A DNA stretch of 47,041 bases from Xenorhabdus innexi (GCF_002632485.1 NZ_NIBU01000027.1:1-47041); one strand, 5' to 3'; counted from the stretch's first letter, positions 19,286 to 29,055 are shown. The notes: generated by a model not told the origin, from the sequence alone. Made by a program: numbers and translations.

Positions 19286-19715
19286 AAGATTTGCACAAGT
19301 TTATCAGTTAAATCATATGCTACAAATCACCCTGTCATATTTCCGCAGGGTAACGCAGCGACTTCAGTAATAAAAAAACAGCTTGAGCGGCATATATCTC
19401 AAGTTATTCATGCCGATAATCGTTACAATATTCTCTTAAGTTTCGCCCGCAACGATTCTAACATTTCCCCCAAACGCTGTCTGACTAATCGAGTGATTTA
19501 GCTCAAGCAAATAAGAATAATTTCTCTGCTGAACCGTTAACCACTCGATAAATCCGAGCTAAATCATCACTTTTCCCTACTACGGAGGGCTTTTTAACCA
19601 GACTGTTTTTATGACCGCTAAATACCGCAACGATATTTACTCAGCATATTGCCACGACATGATAACCTCAATCGCAGGATGTCATTAAGTTATTACCTTC
19701 TGAGAGGGTTACATT
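19286..19715. promoter_or_regulatory. Divergent regulatory gap nqrA / yafK with interleaved inverted repeats
   Basis: This 430-base gap has no credible gene. Near nqrA a small stem (ccctg / caggg, about 19331-19350) could lie in the nqr leader. Two inverted-repeat pairs interleave further out: atcgagtg at 19488-19495 with cactcgat at 19542-19549, and tgatttagctc at 19494-19504 with gagctaaatca at 19556-19566. The order A-B-a'-b' allows alternative hairpins or a pseudoknot, or it could be paired protein sites. No clear promoter boxes were assigned. Confidence 0.45.
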
Positions 19716-20456
19716 ATGAAAAAAAATGTTTTTTATTTTTTGCTGAGCTGGCTTCTGGCTAGTGTACCTGTATTTACTCAGGCTCAGGATTTATTATCAG
19801 GCAGCAAACAATTTAGTGAAAAATCATCATTAAAACAGCTTGGCTCCGATATCTTCATTCAAATATTCAAAGAAGAAAAAATTCTTGAACTCTATACCAA
19901 AAACAGCACAGGCCATTATCAATTAGTCCGCCAATATCCCATCTGTGACTATTCTGGCGGGCTTGGCCCCAAAACGCTGAAAGGAGATTTCAAAAGCCCG
20001 GAAGGTTTTTATCACGTCGGCCTTAAACAGTTAAAACCCGACAGCCGCTATTACCGGGCCATTAATATAGGCTTTCCTAATCAATTTGATAAAGACCGGG
20101 GTTATTCCGGAAAGAATTTAATGATCCATGGTGCATGTAAATCTATTGGCTGCTATGCCATGACCAACCGTTATATGGATGAAATCTACCGATACGCTGA
20201 AAAGGCTCTTCATCGCGGGCAACGGGAAATTAAAATTGAAATTTATCCTTTCAGGATGACGTCATCAAATATGAAACGCCATCACAATAACGCCAATTAC
20301 TCATTCTGGGAGCAGTTGCAGCCTGCTTATGAATATTTCGTTCAAAATAGCACACCTGCAACTGTCAACGTCATCAGAGGAAAATATGTTTTAAATCAGG
20401 CAACTCAACCTGACAGCCAAACCCCATCAGATTATGCGTTCACCAAGATGAAATAA
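19716..20456 (+). CDS. yafK: YkuD-domain periplasmic protein YafK (LdtF/DpaA)
   Basis: A 246-residue exported protein, the same length as E. coli YafK (also called LdtF or DpaA). The E. coli enzyme cuts the bond between peptidoglycan and Braun lipoprotein. A signal peptide covers about residues 1-23 (VFTQA). The YkuD catalytic signature is present as H138 in MIHGACKSIGCY and S143-x-G145-C146, with C146 the nucleophile. The gene sits next to yafJ and gmhA as in E. coli. A gagagg site precedes the ATG. Its 3' end overlaps the 3' end of yafJ on the other strand by 30 bases. Confidence 0.92.
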   Translation: MKKNVFYFLLSWLLASVPVFTQAQDLLSGSKQFSEKSSLKQLGSDIFIQIFKEEKILELYTKNSTGHYQLVRQYPICDYSGGLGPKTLKGDFKSPEGFYHVGLKQLKPDSRYYRAINIGFPNQFDKDRGYSGKNLMIHGACKSIGCYAMTNRYMDEIYRYAEKALHRGQREIKIEIYPFRMTSSNMKRHHNNANYSFWEQLQPAYEYFVQNSTPATVNVIRGKYVLNQATQPDSQTPSDYAFTKMK

Positions 20457-21194
20457 TACATAGTTGCCCGGTTCAATTTTATGCCAGGTTTCATTATGTG
20501 TTAAAGGCTGAGTTGCGATCACTGAGACCACATCATCTGGATGAGTATGCTCCTGAAAATCAATTTCAATGTCCTGATCAAGCAATTTAGCTTTACCAAA
20601 AGGTGAGCGACGGGTAATCCAGTGCAGCTTCGTCGAACAGTAGGCCAGCATAAATTGTCCGTCAGACAACAGCATGTTGAAAACGCCTTTTCCCCTGAGT
20701 TCATCTGCCAGTGATGCGATAAAACGAAATACCGCAGGCCAGTTGGAAGGCCGTTTCGGATACTTCACCGACAACTGATGCAATATCCAGCAAAATGCCC
20801 ATTCACTGTCCGTTTCACCCACCGGGCGATAGTTTCCCGTCTTCAGATTACGATGCCCTTTCAATTGACCATTATGAGCATAAGTCCAGTACCTTCCCCA
20901 TAATTCACGGGTAAACGGATGCGTATTCACAAGAGATACATTGCCGCGGTTAGCCTGACGAATATGGGCAATAATAGCTTCTGATTTGATCGGATAACCC
21001 TGAATAAAACGGGCAACAGGCGAATGATAACAAGGTTGGTGATCTTTGAAGGCTCGGTATCCGAGACCTTCATAGAAAGTAATTCCCCAACCATCCCTGT
21101 GAGGGCCGGTATTCCCGCCTCGCTGGATCAGACCACTCAAACTGAAAACGATATCCGTTGGCACATTGGCACTCATGCCAAGTAATTCACACAT
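20427..21194 (-). CDS. yafJ: Class II glutamine amidotransferase-like protein YafJ
   Basis: A 255-residue protein with an N-terminal nucleophile (Ntn) glutaminase fold; Cys2 becomes the N-terminal nucleophile after methionine removal (MCELLGMSANVP). Conserved segments HRDGWGI, HIRQANRG, THPFTRELWGRYWTYAHNG and GETDSEWAF are those of the GlxB/YafJ family. The acceptor substrate is not established for this family. It follows gmhA on the same strand after 60 bases that contain a 16-bp tandem duplication. Its end overlaps yafK convergently. Confidence 0.93.
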   Translation of the reverse strand: MCELLGMSANVPTDIVFSLSGLIQRGGNTGPHRDGWGITFYEGLGYRAFKDHQPCYHSPVARFIQGYPIKSEAIIAHIRQANRGNVSLVNTHPFTRELWGRYWTYAHNGQLKGHRNLKTGNYRPVGETDSEWAFCWILHQLSVKYPKRPSNWPAVFRFIASLADELRGKGVFNMLLSDGQFMLAYCSTKLHWITRRSPFGKAKLLDQDIEIDFQEHTHPDDVVSVIATQPLTHNETWHKIEPGNYVLFHLGERII

Positions 21195-21217
21195 TGCCTA
21201 CCTCTAACCTGAACCTG

Positions 21218-21249
21218 ATACCTGTTAACACTAATACCTGTTAACACTA
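21218..21249. repeat. 16-bp tandem duplication upstream of yafJ
   Basis: The sequence atacctgttaacacta occurs twice without a gap (21218-21233 and 21234-21249). It contains the palindrome gttaac. It fills about half of the gmhA-yafJ spacer. Confidence 0.9.
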
Positions 21250-21254
21250 TGCGA

Positions 21255-21836
21255 TCAGGCTTTTACCATTTCTTTTTCAATCAACTGGATCAAAATATGG
21301 ATAACTTTAATATGAATTTCCTGAATACGATCCGCGTAACCGAAATGAGGTACACGGATTTCAACATCCGCTGTTCCGGCCATTTTACCGCCATCTTTAC
21401 CAGTCAGCGTGATCACTTTCATCCCTTTTGCACGGGCTGCTTCAATTGCCTTAATAATATTGCCGGAATTACCTGAAGTTGAAATTCCCAGCAGAACATC
21501 GCCTTGCTGACCAACAGCTTCAATATAGCGGGAAAACACATAGTCATAGCCAAAATCATTACTCACGCAGGACAGATGGCTGGGGTCAGAGATAGCAATG
21601 CCAGGATACCCCGGACGGTTTTCACGATAACGGCCTGTCAGCTCTTCCGCAAAATGCATGGCATCACAATGTGAACCGCCATTGCCGCAAGAAAGCACTT
21701 TTCCTCCGGCCTTAAATGAATCTGCCAGCAAAACCGCTGCTTTTTGGATGGCATCAATATTGGCAGTATCGTTGAGGAAGTTAGTGAGTGTTTCTACGGC
21801 TTCAGATAATTCACTACGGATCAGATCTTGATACAT
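21255..21836 (-). CDS. gmhA: Sedoheptulose-7-phosphate isomerase GmhA
   Basis: Converts sedoheptulose 7-phosphate to D-glycero-D-manno-heptose 7-phosphate, the first step of heptose synthesis for the LPS inner core; cytoplasmic tetramer with a SIS fold. The protein has [20 protein letters not shown] and [10 protein letters not shown] sugar-phosphate motifs and ends [12 protein letters not shown] chose the ATG at 21836, giving 193 residues beginning [10 protein letters not shown] like E. coli GmhA, with aggag ten bases upstream. A longer frame opens at 21914, but its extra 26 residues have no counterpart in the family. Confidence 0.96.
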   Translation of the reverse strand: MYQDLIRSELSEAVETLTNFLNDTANIDAIQKAAVLLADSFKAGGKVLSCGNGGSHCDAMHFAEELTGRYRENRPGYPGIAISDPSHLSCVSNDFGYDYVFSRYIEAVGQQGDVLLGISTSGNSGNIIKAIEAARAKGMKVITLTGKDGGKMAGTADVEIRVPHFGYADRIQEIHIKVIHILIQLIEKEMVKA

Positions 21837-22078
21837 GGGGTTCATACTCCTGAAAGGCAAAGTCTTCGGGATTAATAACGAGTTTGGCTTAATAACATTC
21901 TTGATTAATAACAACAGTTACCCAGTGTAACGGATTCCCCCGTCTGAAAGAAGATGTCATTACATCCCTATTGAAACAATCACGGTAAAAACTCCAATCA
22001 CTTTGTGAGCTGGATTGTAATTAAGATGTAAATATATTGATAAATGTCTTTTCCTCATCTAAAAAAGAAGAACATCAC

Positions 22079-22095
22079 AACAGGTCAGACCTCTG
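22079..22095 (+). promoter_or_regulatory. FadR-type operator upstream of fadE
   Basis: A near-palindrome with core aggtcagacct fits the FadR consensus (TGGTC-N-GACCA type) and lies 34 bases before the fadE start. Repression of fadE by FadR in the absence of long-chain acyl-CoA is known in E. coli. Confidence 0.7.
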
Positions 22096-22128
22096 ACAAC
22101 TCAACCTGAGATTTACAGGAGTTTTACT

Positions 22129-24570
22129 ATGACCGTCCTCAGTATCATCTTATTTTTAGTCTTGATTGGCGGGCTTTGTTACCGCAAAGTCAGCCTGACT
22201 GTCAGCAGCCTTCTGCTTATTGCCTATACATTCATCATGGGTGTTACCGGCCTCTGGAGCTACTGGCTGTTGGTACCTCTTGCTATTATCCTGTTCCCTC
22301 TTGTTTTCACCCCGACCCGTATCTCTTTATTCTCCGCTCCCGGCCTGAAAGCATTCCGTAAAGTTATGCCAAGCATGTCCAGTACAGAGAAAGAAGCCAT
22401 TGATGCCGGTACAACATGGTGGGAAGGTGATTTGTTCCGGGGCAATCCTGACTGGAATAAACTGCACAATTACCCTAAGCCGCAACTGACTGCTGAAGAG
22501 CAGGCATTTATTGATGGCCCTGTGGAAGAAGCCTGCCGTATGGCAAATGATTTCCAAATCAGCCATGAATTAGCAGATTTATCCCCGGAGCTTTGGGCTT
22601 ATCTGAAAGAGCATCGCTTCTTTGCGATGATCATCAAAAAAGAATACGGCGGTCTGGAATTCTCAGCTTACGCTCAATCGCAAGTTCTGCAAAAATTGTC
22701 TGGTGTCTCCGGCATTCTGGCAATTACTGTCGGCGTACCTAACTCATTGGGGCCGGGTGAACTCTTGCAGCACTATGGTACCGATGAGCAGAAAAAGCAT
22801 TATCTGCCCGGTCTTGCCCGTGGTGAAGAAATTCCCTGTTTTGCTCTGACCAGCCCGGAAGCCGGTTCTGATGCGGGCGCAATTCCGGATACCGGAGTCG
22901 TCTGTATGGGCGAATGGCAGGGTGAACAAGTTCTCGGTATGCGCCTGAACTGGAATAAACGCTACATTACGCTTGCGCCTATCGCGACTGTACTGGGGCT
23001 GGCATTCAAATTGTATGACCCGGATCATTTACTGGGTGAAACTGAATCTCTGGGCATAACCTGTGCTCTTATCCCAACCAACACCCCCGGTGTTGAAATC
23101 GGGCAGCGCCACTTCCCTCTGAATATTCCGTTCCAGAATGGCCCAACCCGCGGCAAGGATATTTTCGTTCCTATCGATTACATTATTGGTGGGCCGAAAA
23201 TGGCTGGACAGGGCTGGCGTATGCTGGTTGAGTGCCTGTCAGTTGGCCGTGGTATCACTCTGCCTTCTAACGCAACAGGCGGACTGAAAAGTATCGCTAT
23301 GGCTATCGGTGCTTACTCCTACATTCGCCGTCAGTTCAAACTGCCTATCGGTAAAATGGAAGGTATTGAAGAGCCGCTGGCCCGCATTGCCGGTAACTCT
23401 TATCTGATGGATGCCGCAGCAACGATGATCACAAGCGGTATTATGCTGGGCGAGAAGCCAGCAGTTCTCTCAGCCATCGTGAAATATCACTGTACCCACA
23501 GAGGACAGCGTGCAGTTATTGATGCCATGGATATCGCAGGCGGTAAAGGTATCTGCCTTGGCCCATCTAACTTTTTAGCCCGCTCTTATCAGGGCGCACC
23601 TATTGCCATTACCGTAGAAGGTGCGAATATTCTGACCCGTAGCATGATTATCTTTGGTCAGGGTGCAATCCGTTGCCATCCTTATGTTCTGGATGAAATA
23701 GCTGCGGCTGAAAAAAATGATGTCAAAGCATTTGATAAAGCGCTGTTTGGTCATCTCGGACATGTTGCCAGTAATACCCTCCGTAGCCTCTGGTTAGGTA
23801 TTACTAACGGCAGAACCAGCAGCACACCTGTCAATGATACAACCCGCCGTTACTATCAGCTCATCAATCGCCTGAGTGCCAACCTCGCTCTGATGTCTGA
23901 TGTTTCTATGGGAGTATTGGGTGGCAGTCTGAAACGTCGTGAGCGCATCTCAGCCCGTCTGGGAGATATTTTGAGTCAAATCTTCCTGGCAAGTGCAACT
24001 TTAAAACGCTATGAAGATGAGGGGCGTCAGAAAGAAGACTTACCACTGGTACAATGGGCGGTAGAAGATGCTCTGTATCAGGCGGAGTTGGCTCTGCATG
24101 ATTTGCTGCGTAATTTCCCTAACCGGCTGGTAGCTGGCCTAATGCGGGGTATAGTTTTCCCATTAGGTCGTTCACGCACAGCTCCGGCCGACAAACTGGA
24201 TCACAAACTGGCTAAGATATTACAAACACCTTCTGCAACTCGTAATCGGATTGGTCGCGGGCAATATCTGACACCCAGCGAACACAATCCTCATGGATTA
24301 CTGGAAGAAGCCCTGCATGACATTATTGCCGCAGAGCCTATTCATGCCCGACTGAGCCGTGAAGCAGGCAAAAACCTGAGCTTTACACGTCTGGATCAGC
24401 TAGCTGAAAAAGCGTTATCAGATAATAAGATCAGCAAAGAAGAGGCTGATATTCTGAAACGTGCGGAAGCCAGCAGACTGCGTTCAATCAATGTTGATGA
24501 ATTTGAAGCAGATGCGTTCTCTGTACCTCACGCAACAAAAAAAGCGAATAAGCAGACCAAAGCCGCTTAA
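22129..24570 (+). CDS. fadE: Acyl-CoA dehydrogenase FadE
   Basis: First step of fatty acid beta-oxidation, an FAD-dependent enzyme linked to the electron-transfer chain. The 813-residue length equals the large enterobacterial FadE (814 in E. coli). Residues 1-75 are hydrophobic with about three membrane-type segments. The acyl-CoA dehydrogenase domains follow (about 110-560), including [15 protein letters not shown] and the [19 protein letters not shown] segment. The C-terminal 250 residues are the DUF1974 extension typical of FadE. A caggag precedes the start. Transcribed alone; divergent from gmhA, with a FadR-like operator upstream and a shared terminator with lysA downstream. Confidence 0.97.
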   Translation: MTVLSIILFLVLIGGLCYRKVSLTVSSLLLIAYTFIMGVTGLWSYWLLVPLAIILFPLVFTPTRISLFSAPGLKAFRKVMPSMSSTEKEAIDAGTTWWEGDLFRGNPDWNKLHNYPKPQLTAEEQAFIDGPVEEACRMANDFQISHELADLSPELWAYLKEHRFFAMIIKKEYGGLEFSAYAQSQVLQKLSGVSGILAITVGVPNSLGPGELLQHYGTDEQKKHYLPGLARGEEIPCFALTSPEAGSDAGAIPDTGVVCMGEWQGEQVLGMRLNWNKRYITLAPIATVLGLAFKLYDPDHLLGETESLGITCALIPTNTPGVEIGQRHFPLNIPFQNGPTRGKDIFVPIDYIIGGPKMAGQGWRMLVECLSVGRGITLPSNATGGLKSIAMAIGAYSYIRRQFKLPIGKMEGIEEPLARIAGNSYLMDAAATMITSGIMLGEKPAVLSAIVKYHCTHRGQRAVIDAMDIAGGKGICLGPSNFLARSYQGAPIAITVEGANILTRSMIIFGQGAIRCHPYVLDEIAAAEKNDVKAFDKALFGHLGHVASNTLRSLWLGITNGRTSSTPVNDTTRRYYQLINRLSANLALMSDVSMGVLGGSLKRRERISARLGDILSQIFLASATLKRYEDEGRQKEDLPLVQWAVEDALYQAELALHDLLRNFPNRLVAGLMRGIVFPLGRSRTAPADKLDHKLAKILQTPSATRNRIGRGQYLTPSEHNPHGLLEEALHDIIAAEPIHARLSREAGKNLSFTRLDQLAEKALSDNKISKEEADILKRAEASRLRSINVDEFEADAFSVPHATKKANKQTKAA

Positions 24571-24599
24571 TGCTGATACAGATTAAATAGTAATACGAA

Positions 24600-24630
24600 A
24601 AAGACGGGGCTTATTACTGGCTCCGTCTTT
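24600..24630. terminator. Bidirectional terminator between fadE and lysA
   Basis: An 11-bp stem aaagacggggc / gctccgtcttt with one G-U pair and a 9-base loop, flanked by A and T runs, between two convergent stop codons. Confidence 0.85.
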
Positions 24631-24639
24631 ATTTAAAAT

Positions 24640-25962
24640 TTACACAGCTTCCAGTAACAGTAATTCTTCTATCGTCTGTCGACGACGAATTAAACGAGGT
24701 TTCCCCTCAACGAACAATACTTCCGGGATTAAAGGACGACTATTATAGTTTGAAGACATAGATGCGCCATAAGCCCCTGTATCATGGAAAATCAGATAAT
24801 CCCCGACAGAAACATCAGGTAACATACGCGGGATCACCTCTCCTCCTTCTAACTGGGTAAAAACATCTCCTGATTCACATAATGGCCCTGCCACCAATGT
24901 TTCCCTCAAACCAGCACTGTTCCTGTTTTCCCCGATATCACTGCACTTTTCATCACGATCATCAGACAAAACAGAAATATGGTGATAACTGCCATACATT
25001 GCCGGACGCATCAGGTCATTAAAACCCGCATCTGCCAGCACATAGTGACGACTTCCCATTGACTTTACCGCTCTCACTTCCGCCATCAAAACCCCTGCTT
25101 CTGCAACCAGAAAACGACCGGGTTCAATCTCCAGCTTAATACGATGTCCCAAGTGCTGTTCAATACGTTGGCGGGCTTCATGCCATAAGCTGTAATAATG
25201 GCTGGTATCTACGGCTTCCTCACCGTCTTTATAAGGAATGGATAATCCTCCGCCTGCTGAAATTGCCTGAATATCCATTCCACACAATACAACTTGTTCA
25301 GCCATCGCATTACAAACATTGGCAAGATGTTGGTAATCAACACCGGAGCCAATATGCATATGCAGGCCGACAAGATTCAGGTTGTATTGATGAATTTTCT
25401 CAAGAGCTAAAGGCAAATCCTGATACCAAATCCCATGCTTGCTATTTTCACCACCCGTATTTGTTTTCTGGCTATGGCCATGCCCGAAGCCCGGATTAAT
25501 TCTCAGCCAAACCGGATGCTCTGGCTGACGCTGACCAATCTGCTCCAGCATATCAATGGAACCGGCATTAACAGGAATATCTAACTCAATGACCCGTTCC
25601 AGCGTCTCTTCATCAATAAGATCAGCAGTGAATACGATTTCGGATTTATCACGTCCGGGCTGAAATCCGGCATGGATAGCCCGTTCAATTTCACCCAGTG
25701 ATACCGAATCCACTTTAATACCCTGCTCTCTCATCAAGCGCAGAATATGGGTATTAGAACAGGCTTTCTGTGCAAACCGGATAACATCAAACTGCTTTAG
25801 TTTCCCGATTTGTCTGACAATGGTATCACTGTCATAGACCCATAATGGTGTTCCGTAAATCGCGGGCAAATCAAGAAGGTTTTCTGGCGTAAAATTATTG
25901 CCCAAAGTAGAGGTAGAACCAAAAGTAGCGGTAGAAATAGTGGTAATAGCGGGTATTGTCAT
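24640..25962 (-). CDS. lysA: Diaminopimelate decarboxylase LysA
   Basis: PLP-dependent decarboxylation of meso-diaminopimelate to lysine, the final step of lysine synthesis. The 440 residues match E. coli LysA (420) from about residue 22 onwards. The PLP lysine lies in RFAQKACSN, and the barrel motifs HMHIGSG, AISAGGGL and EIEPGRFL and the interface segment GPLCESGD are present. The first 20 residues are Thr/Ser-rich and not conserved, so a start further in is possible, but no good alternative is visible. A short insertion rich in charged residues lies near residue 340. It is divergent from lysR, as in E. coli. Confidence 0.95.
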   Translation of the reverse strand: MTIPAITTISTATFGSTSTLGNNFTPENLLDLPAIYGTPLWVYDSDTIVRQIGKLKQFDVIRFAQKACSNTHILRLMREQGIKVDSVSLGEIERAIHAGFQPGRDKSEIVFTADLIDEETLERVIELDIPVNAGSIDMLEQIGQRQPEHPVWLRINPGFGHGHSQKTNTGGENSKHGIWYQDLPLALEKIHQYNLNLVGLHMHIGSGVDYQHLANVCNAMAEQVVLCGMDIQAISAGGGLSIPYKDGEEAVDTSHYYSLWHEARQRIEQHLGHRIKLEIEPGRFLVAEAGVLMAEVRAVKSMGSRHYVLADAGFNDLMRPAMYGSYHHISVLSDDRDEKCSDIGENRNSAGLRETLVAGPLCESGDVFTQLEGGEVIPRMLPDVSVGDYLIFHDTGAYGASMSSNYNSRPLIPEVLFVEGKPRLIRRRQTIEELLLLEAV

Positions 25963-26089
25963 TGAAGCTTTCTCACAAAATCAGCAGATGCTTCATTATT
26001 GACAGTAAACAGACAGGAATAAAAATATCTATTTTACTGAAGTCTATTCATTTGTGATATGGAATTGCTTTCTTTTTAAACACACCATT

Positions 26090-26123
26090 TATATAGTATC
26101 CACTGATATATAGTATCCACTGA
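26090..26123. repeat. 17-bp tandem duplication in the lysA-lysR gap
   Basis: tatatagtatccactga is present twice head-to-tail (26090-26106 and 26107-26123). It lies 57 bases before the lysR start and may contain or duplicate promoter or LysR-binding sequence. Confidence 0.9.
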
Positions 26124-26180
26124 CAAACTATTTCCCTTCGTGAAACAGTAGCCAGATTAAGTCAAATAAAGGAGGACGTT

Positions 26181-27125
26181 ATGCACGTCTGTTCATGGCG
26201 ACATATAGAGATTTTTCAGGCCGTAATGACCACAAGGAACCTGACTGATGCTGCGGTTTTACTGAAAACCTCACAACCAACAGTCAGCCGTGAACTGGCT
26301 CGTTTAGAACAACTGTTAAAATTTAAATTGTTTGATCGGATTAAAGGGCGCTTGTTCCCTACTGCACAGGGGCTAAAGTTATTTGAAGAAGTCCAGCGCT
26401 CCTATTACGGACTGGAAAGGATACTCAATGCAGCAGACAGCATTCGCCAATTTGAGTACGCACAACTATCTATCACTTGTTTACCCGTATTCTCACAATC
26501 TTTATTGCCTACAGCCTGCCGCAGTTTTATTCAATCCTATCCTGATGCACAGCTGACAATCATTCCACAGGAATCTCCATTATTGGAAGAGTGGCTTTCG
26601 GCACAACGCCATGATATCGGTTTAACTGAACATATGCAGACACCGGTGGGAACTGAGCGTGAAACGTTGCTGACATTACATGAAGTCTGTGTTCTGCCGA
26701 ATAATCATCCGCTGGCACAAAAAAAACAACTAACACCAGACGATTTTCATAGTCAGCCATTTATTAGCCTTTCGGCCACTGACAGTTACAGAAAACTCAT
26801 CGATGCGATATTTCACGAGCATCAGGTTTCACGCAGAATGATCATGGAAACCCATAGTGCATCATCAGTATGTGCCATGGTTAGTGAAGGTATCGGGGTA
26901 TCGATTGTCAACCCTCTGACCGCTCTGGACTATCTACATAAAAATTCGCCGCATAAAAACCCGGGACTCTGTATACGGCCATTCAGCGTAGAAATTCCTT
27001 TTGTCGTCAGCTTAATTAAGCCACTCCATCGCCCATCCTCCGAACCAGTCGAAATATTCATTAGCCATTTAAAACAACAGGCTAAATTATTTTCACAGAA
27101 AATAGCATCAGCTTTTCAGTGCTAA
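26181..27125 (+). CDS. lysR: LysR, transcriptional activator of lysA
   Basis: A 314-residue LysR-type regulator. The N-terminal winged helix-turn-helix (about 8-65, with LTDAAVLLKTSQPTVSRELARLEQ) precedes a periplasmic-binding-like effector domain. The whole length aligns with E. coli LysR, including CLPVFSQS, SPLLEEWLSAQRHDIGLTE and VCAMVSEGIGVSIVNPLTALDY. LysR activates lysA when diaminopimelate is high and lysine is low, and represses itself. It is divergent from lysA across a 218-base gap. A ggagg site precedes the ATG. Its last 18 bases overlap the end of the next LysR gene on the other strand. Confidence 0.95.
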   Translation: MHVCSWRHIEIFQAVMTTRNLTDAAVLLKTSQPTVSRELARLEQLLKFKLFDRIKGRLFPTAQGLKLFEEVQRSYYGLERILNAADSIRQFEYAQLSITCLPVFSQSLLPTACRSFIQSYPDAQLTIIPQESPLLEEWLSAQRHDIGLTEHMQTPVGTERETLLTLHEVCVLPNNHPLAQKKQLTPDDFHSQPFISLSATDSYRKLIDAIFHEHQVSRRMIMETHSASSVCAMVSEGIGVSIVNPLTALDYLHKNSPHKNPGLCIRPFSVEIPFVVSLIKPLHRPSSEPVEIFISHLKQQAKLFSQKIASAFQC

Positions 27126-28022
27126 TTGCTGCCAGTGAGGTGCAGTATCAAACCACTCCACCAGAAAATCCAATAAAGCCCGCAAAGTAGCGGGCATATT
27201 CTGGCGGCTGACATAAATACCGTAGATCCCCATTACCTGAGGCTGATAATCAGGTAATAACTCAACTAATTGCCCGGATTTTAAGTATGGTGAAACAGAA
27301 TAATAGGGCTGCATAGAAATACCCGCGCCCTGTAAAGCAGCCTCCATCAGAACCGTTGATTCATTAGCACTTAATGTACCGCTGACAGGAACTGAATACT
27401 GTTCTTGCTGTTTTTCAAACGACCACAAATTTTTATCAAAAAGGTTATATGTCAGGCAATTATGCATAGCCAAATCAGCGGGTTTAAGGGGTATTTTTTT
27501 GTCGGCTAAATAAGAAGGAGCAGCGCAAATAACAGAATGACAAGTTGATAACGGACGAGCAATTAAACTCAGCCCCAGATTATTGGTAATGCGAATTGCT
27601 AAATCAATACGCTCTTCAACCAACTTAGTTGTTTTATTACTGATTTCCAGACTAACAGCAATTTGCGGATACTTTCGCATAAATTCAGGGATAGCCACAG
27701 ACAGCGCACTAATTCCCAACGCCTGACAACAGCTTACTCTTAATAAACCTTTCAGGGCCTGAGATCCTACTGATTGCTGAACCGGCATTGCTTCCGCCAG
27801 CTCTATCAATTTCAGGCTGCGCTCATAAGCCTGTTCTCCCGCTGATGTCAGACTAATTTGGCGGGTTGTACGATGCAGAAGACGAATTTCTGACCACCTT
27901 TCCATTTCAGACAAATAACGTGACACCATTGCCCGTGACATATCAAGCCGTTCTGCTGCTGCACTCAAACTGCCCTGTTCAACAATTGTGACAAAAACCT
28001 GTGCTGCTGTGACCCTGTCCAT
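27108..28022 (-). CDS. LysR-family regulator of unknown target
   Basis: A second LysR-type protein, of the AaeR/DmlR-like class (MDRVTAAQVFVTIVEQGSLSAAAERLDMSRAMVSRYL start region in about 35 residues). I chose the ATG at 28022, giving 304 residues, because the helix-turn-helix normally begins within a few residues of the N-terminus. The frame extends to 28079, with 19 extra residues containing two cysteines and no family support. It is divergent from the periplasmic MBL-fold gene across 130 bases, and LysR proteins commonly control their divergent neighbour. Effector unknown. Confidence 0.85.
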   Translation of the reverse strand: MDRVTAAQVFVTIVEQGSLSAAAERLDMSRAMVSRYLSEMERWSEIRLLHRTTRQISLTSAGEQAYERSLKLIELAEAMPVQQSVGSQALKGLLRVSCCQALGISALSVAIPEFMRKYPQIAVSLEISNKTTKLVEERIDLAIRITNNLGLSLIARPLSTCHSVICAAPSYLADKKIPLKPADLAMHNCLTYNLFDKNLWSFEKQQEQYSVPVSGTLSANESTVLMEAALQGAGISMQPYYSVSPYLKSGQLVELLPDYQPQVMGIYGIYVSRQNMPATLRALLDFLVEWFDTAPHWQQLALKS

Positions 28023-28152
28023 CTGTGTTTCTGTATCCCCACGCTGATTCGATTGATTTATGCAACAAACAGTTGCCAATTATGGGATTTTTCAATCGAA
28101 GTATGCAATCTATTATATGCGCCATTCAAGCAGATAAATATTCAGGAATTCA

Positions 28153-29055
28153 ATGATGGCTAATAAGACTACACTACATAAAACAATATTAAATACCGCT
28201 TTGGCCACAGCACTCTCCCTAGGGATGGGAACACTGGCTCAGGCCACCGAACTTAAAATGGATATTTACAATCCGGGAGAAGAAAGTATTTTTCCGGTTT
28301 CTTCTGAAATTATCAGAGGTGAAAACGAAGTTGTACTGATTGATGCACAGTTCAGAAAAAGTGATGCTCAGGAACTGGTCAACATGATCCAGAAAACAGG
28401 GAAAAAACTGACTACGATCTACATTAGCCAATCTGATCCGGATTATTATTTTGGTCTTGATGTGATCACGGAAGCCTTCCCTGAAGCCAAAGTGATCGCT
28501 TCACCAGAAACAATTAAAGCTATCAATGAGACCAAAGACGGCAAGCTGGCATATTGGGGTGGCGTCCTGCAAGATCAGGCTCCGAAAAAAATTATCGTCC
28601 CTGAGCCATTGAAAGGAAATACTTTCACTGTAGACGGTGAAAAATTGATTGTTGAAGGTTTGGATGGCCCAGCTGCTGATCGTACCTTCGTATGGGTTCC
28701 TAAATTAAAAGCCGTTGTCGGCGGAGTTACCGTATCTGACAATATTCATGTATGGATTGCTGATACCCAGACTAAATCATCACGTCAGAACTGGATGCAG
28801 ACATTAGACAGAATTAAAAGCCTAAAACCTGTAACAGTAGTACCGGGCCATTATATGGGTAATACAGCTATGACGCTGGAATCAGTGAATTTTACTCAAA
28901 ATTACCTGACTACACTGGAAAAAGAGTTACCAAAAGCAAAAGACTCGGCTGAATTAATTTCAATTATGAAAAAACATTATCCAAATTTTGCCGAAGAATC
29001 CAGCCTTGAATTAAGTGCAAAAGTGCTGAAAGGCGAAATGCAGTGGCCTCAATAA
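28153..29055 (+). CDS. Periplasmic MBL-fold protein lacking the usual metal motif
   Basis: A 300-residue exported protein with a signal peptide (about 1-31, LAQA) and a metallo-beta-lactamase-type fold. At the place of the zinc motif HTHPDHYFG the protein reads SQSDPDYYFG (residues 92-101), so the three histidines are Ser, Ser and Tyr. A later histidine in VVPGHYMG remains. It may bind metal poorly or differently, or may be a binding protein, not a hydrolase. Two ATG codons occur in a row (28153 and 28156), either usable with the agga upstream. Likely controlled by the divergent LysR regulator. A terminator follows. Confidence 0.8.
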   Translation: MMANKTTLHKTILNTALATALSLGMGTLAQATELKMDIYNPGEESIFPVSSEIIRGENEVVLIDAQFRKSDAQELVNMIQKTGKKLTTIYISQSDPDYYFGLDVITEAFPEAKVIASPETIKAINETKDGKLAYWGGVLQDQAPKKIIVPEPLKGNTFTVDGEKLIVEGLDGPAADRTFVWVPKLKAVVGGVTVSDNIHVWIADTQTKSSRQNWMQTLDRIKSLKPVTVVPGHYMGNTAMTLESVNFTQNYLTTLEKELPKAKDSAELISIMKKHYPNFAEESSLELSAKVLKGEMQWPQ

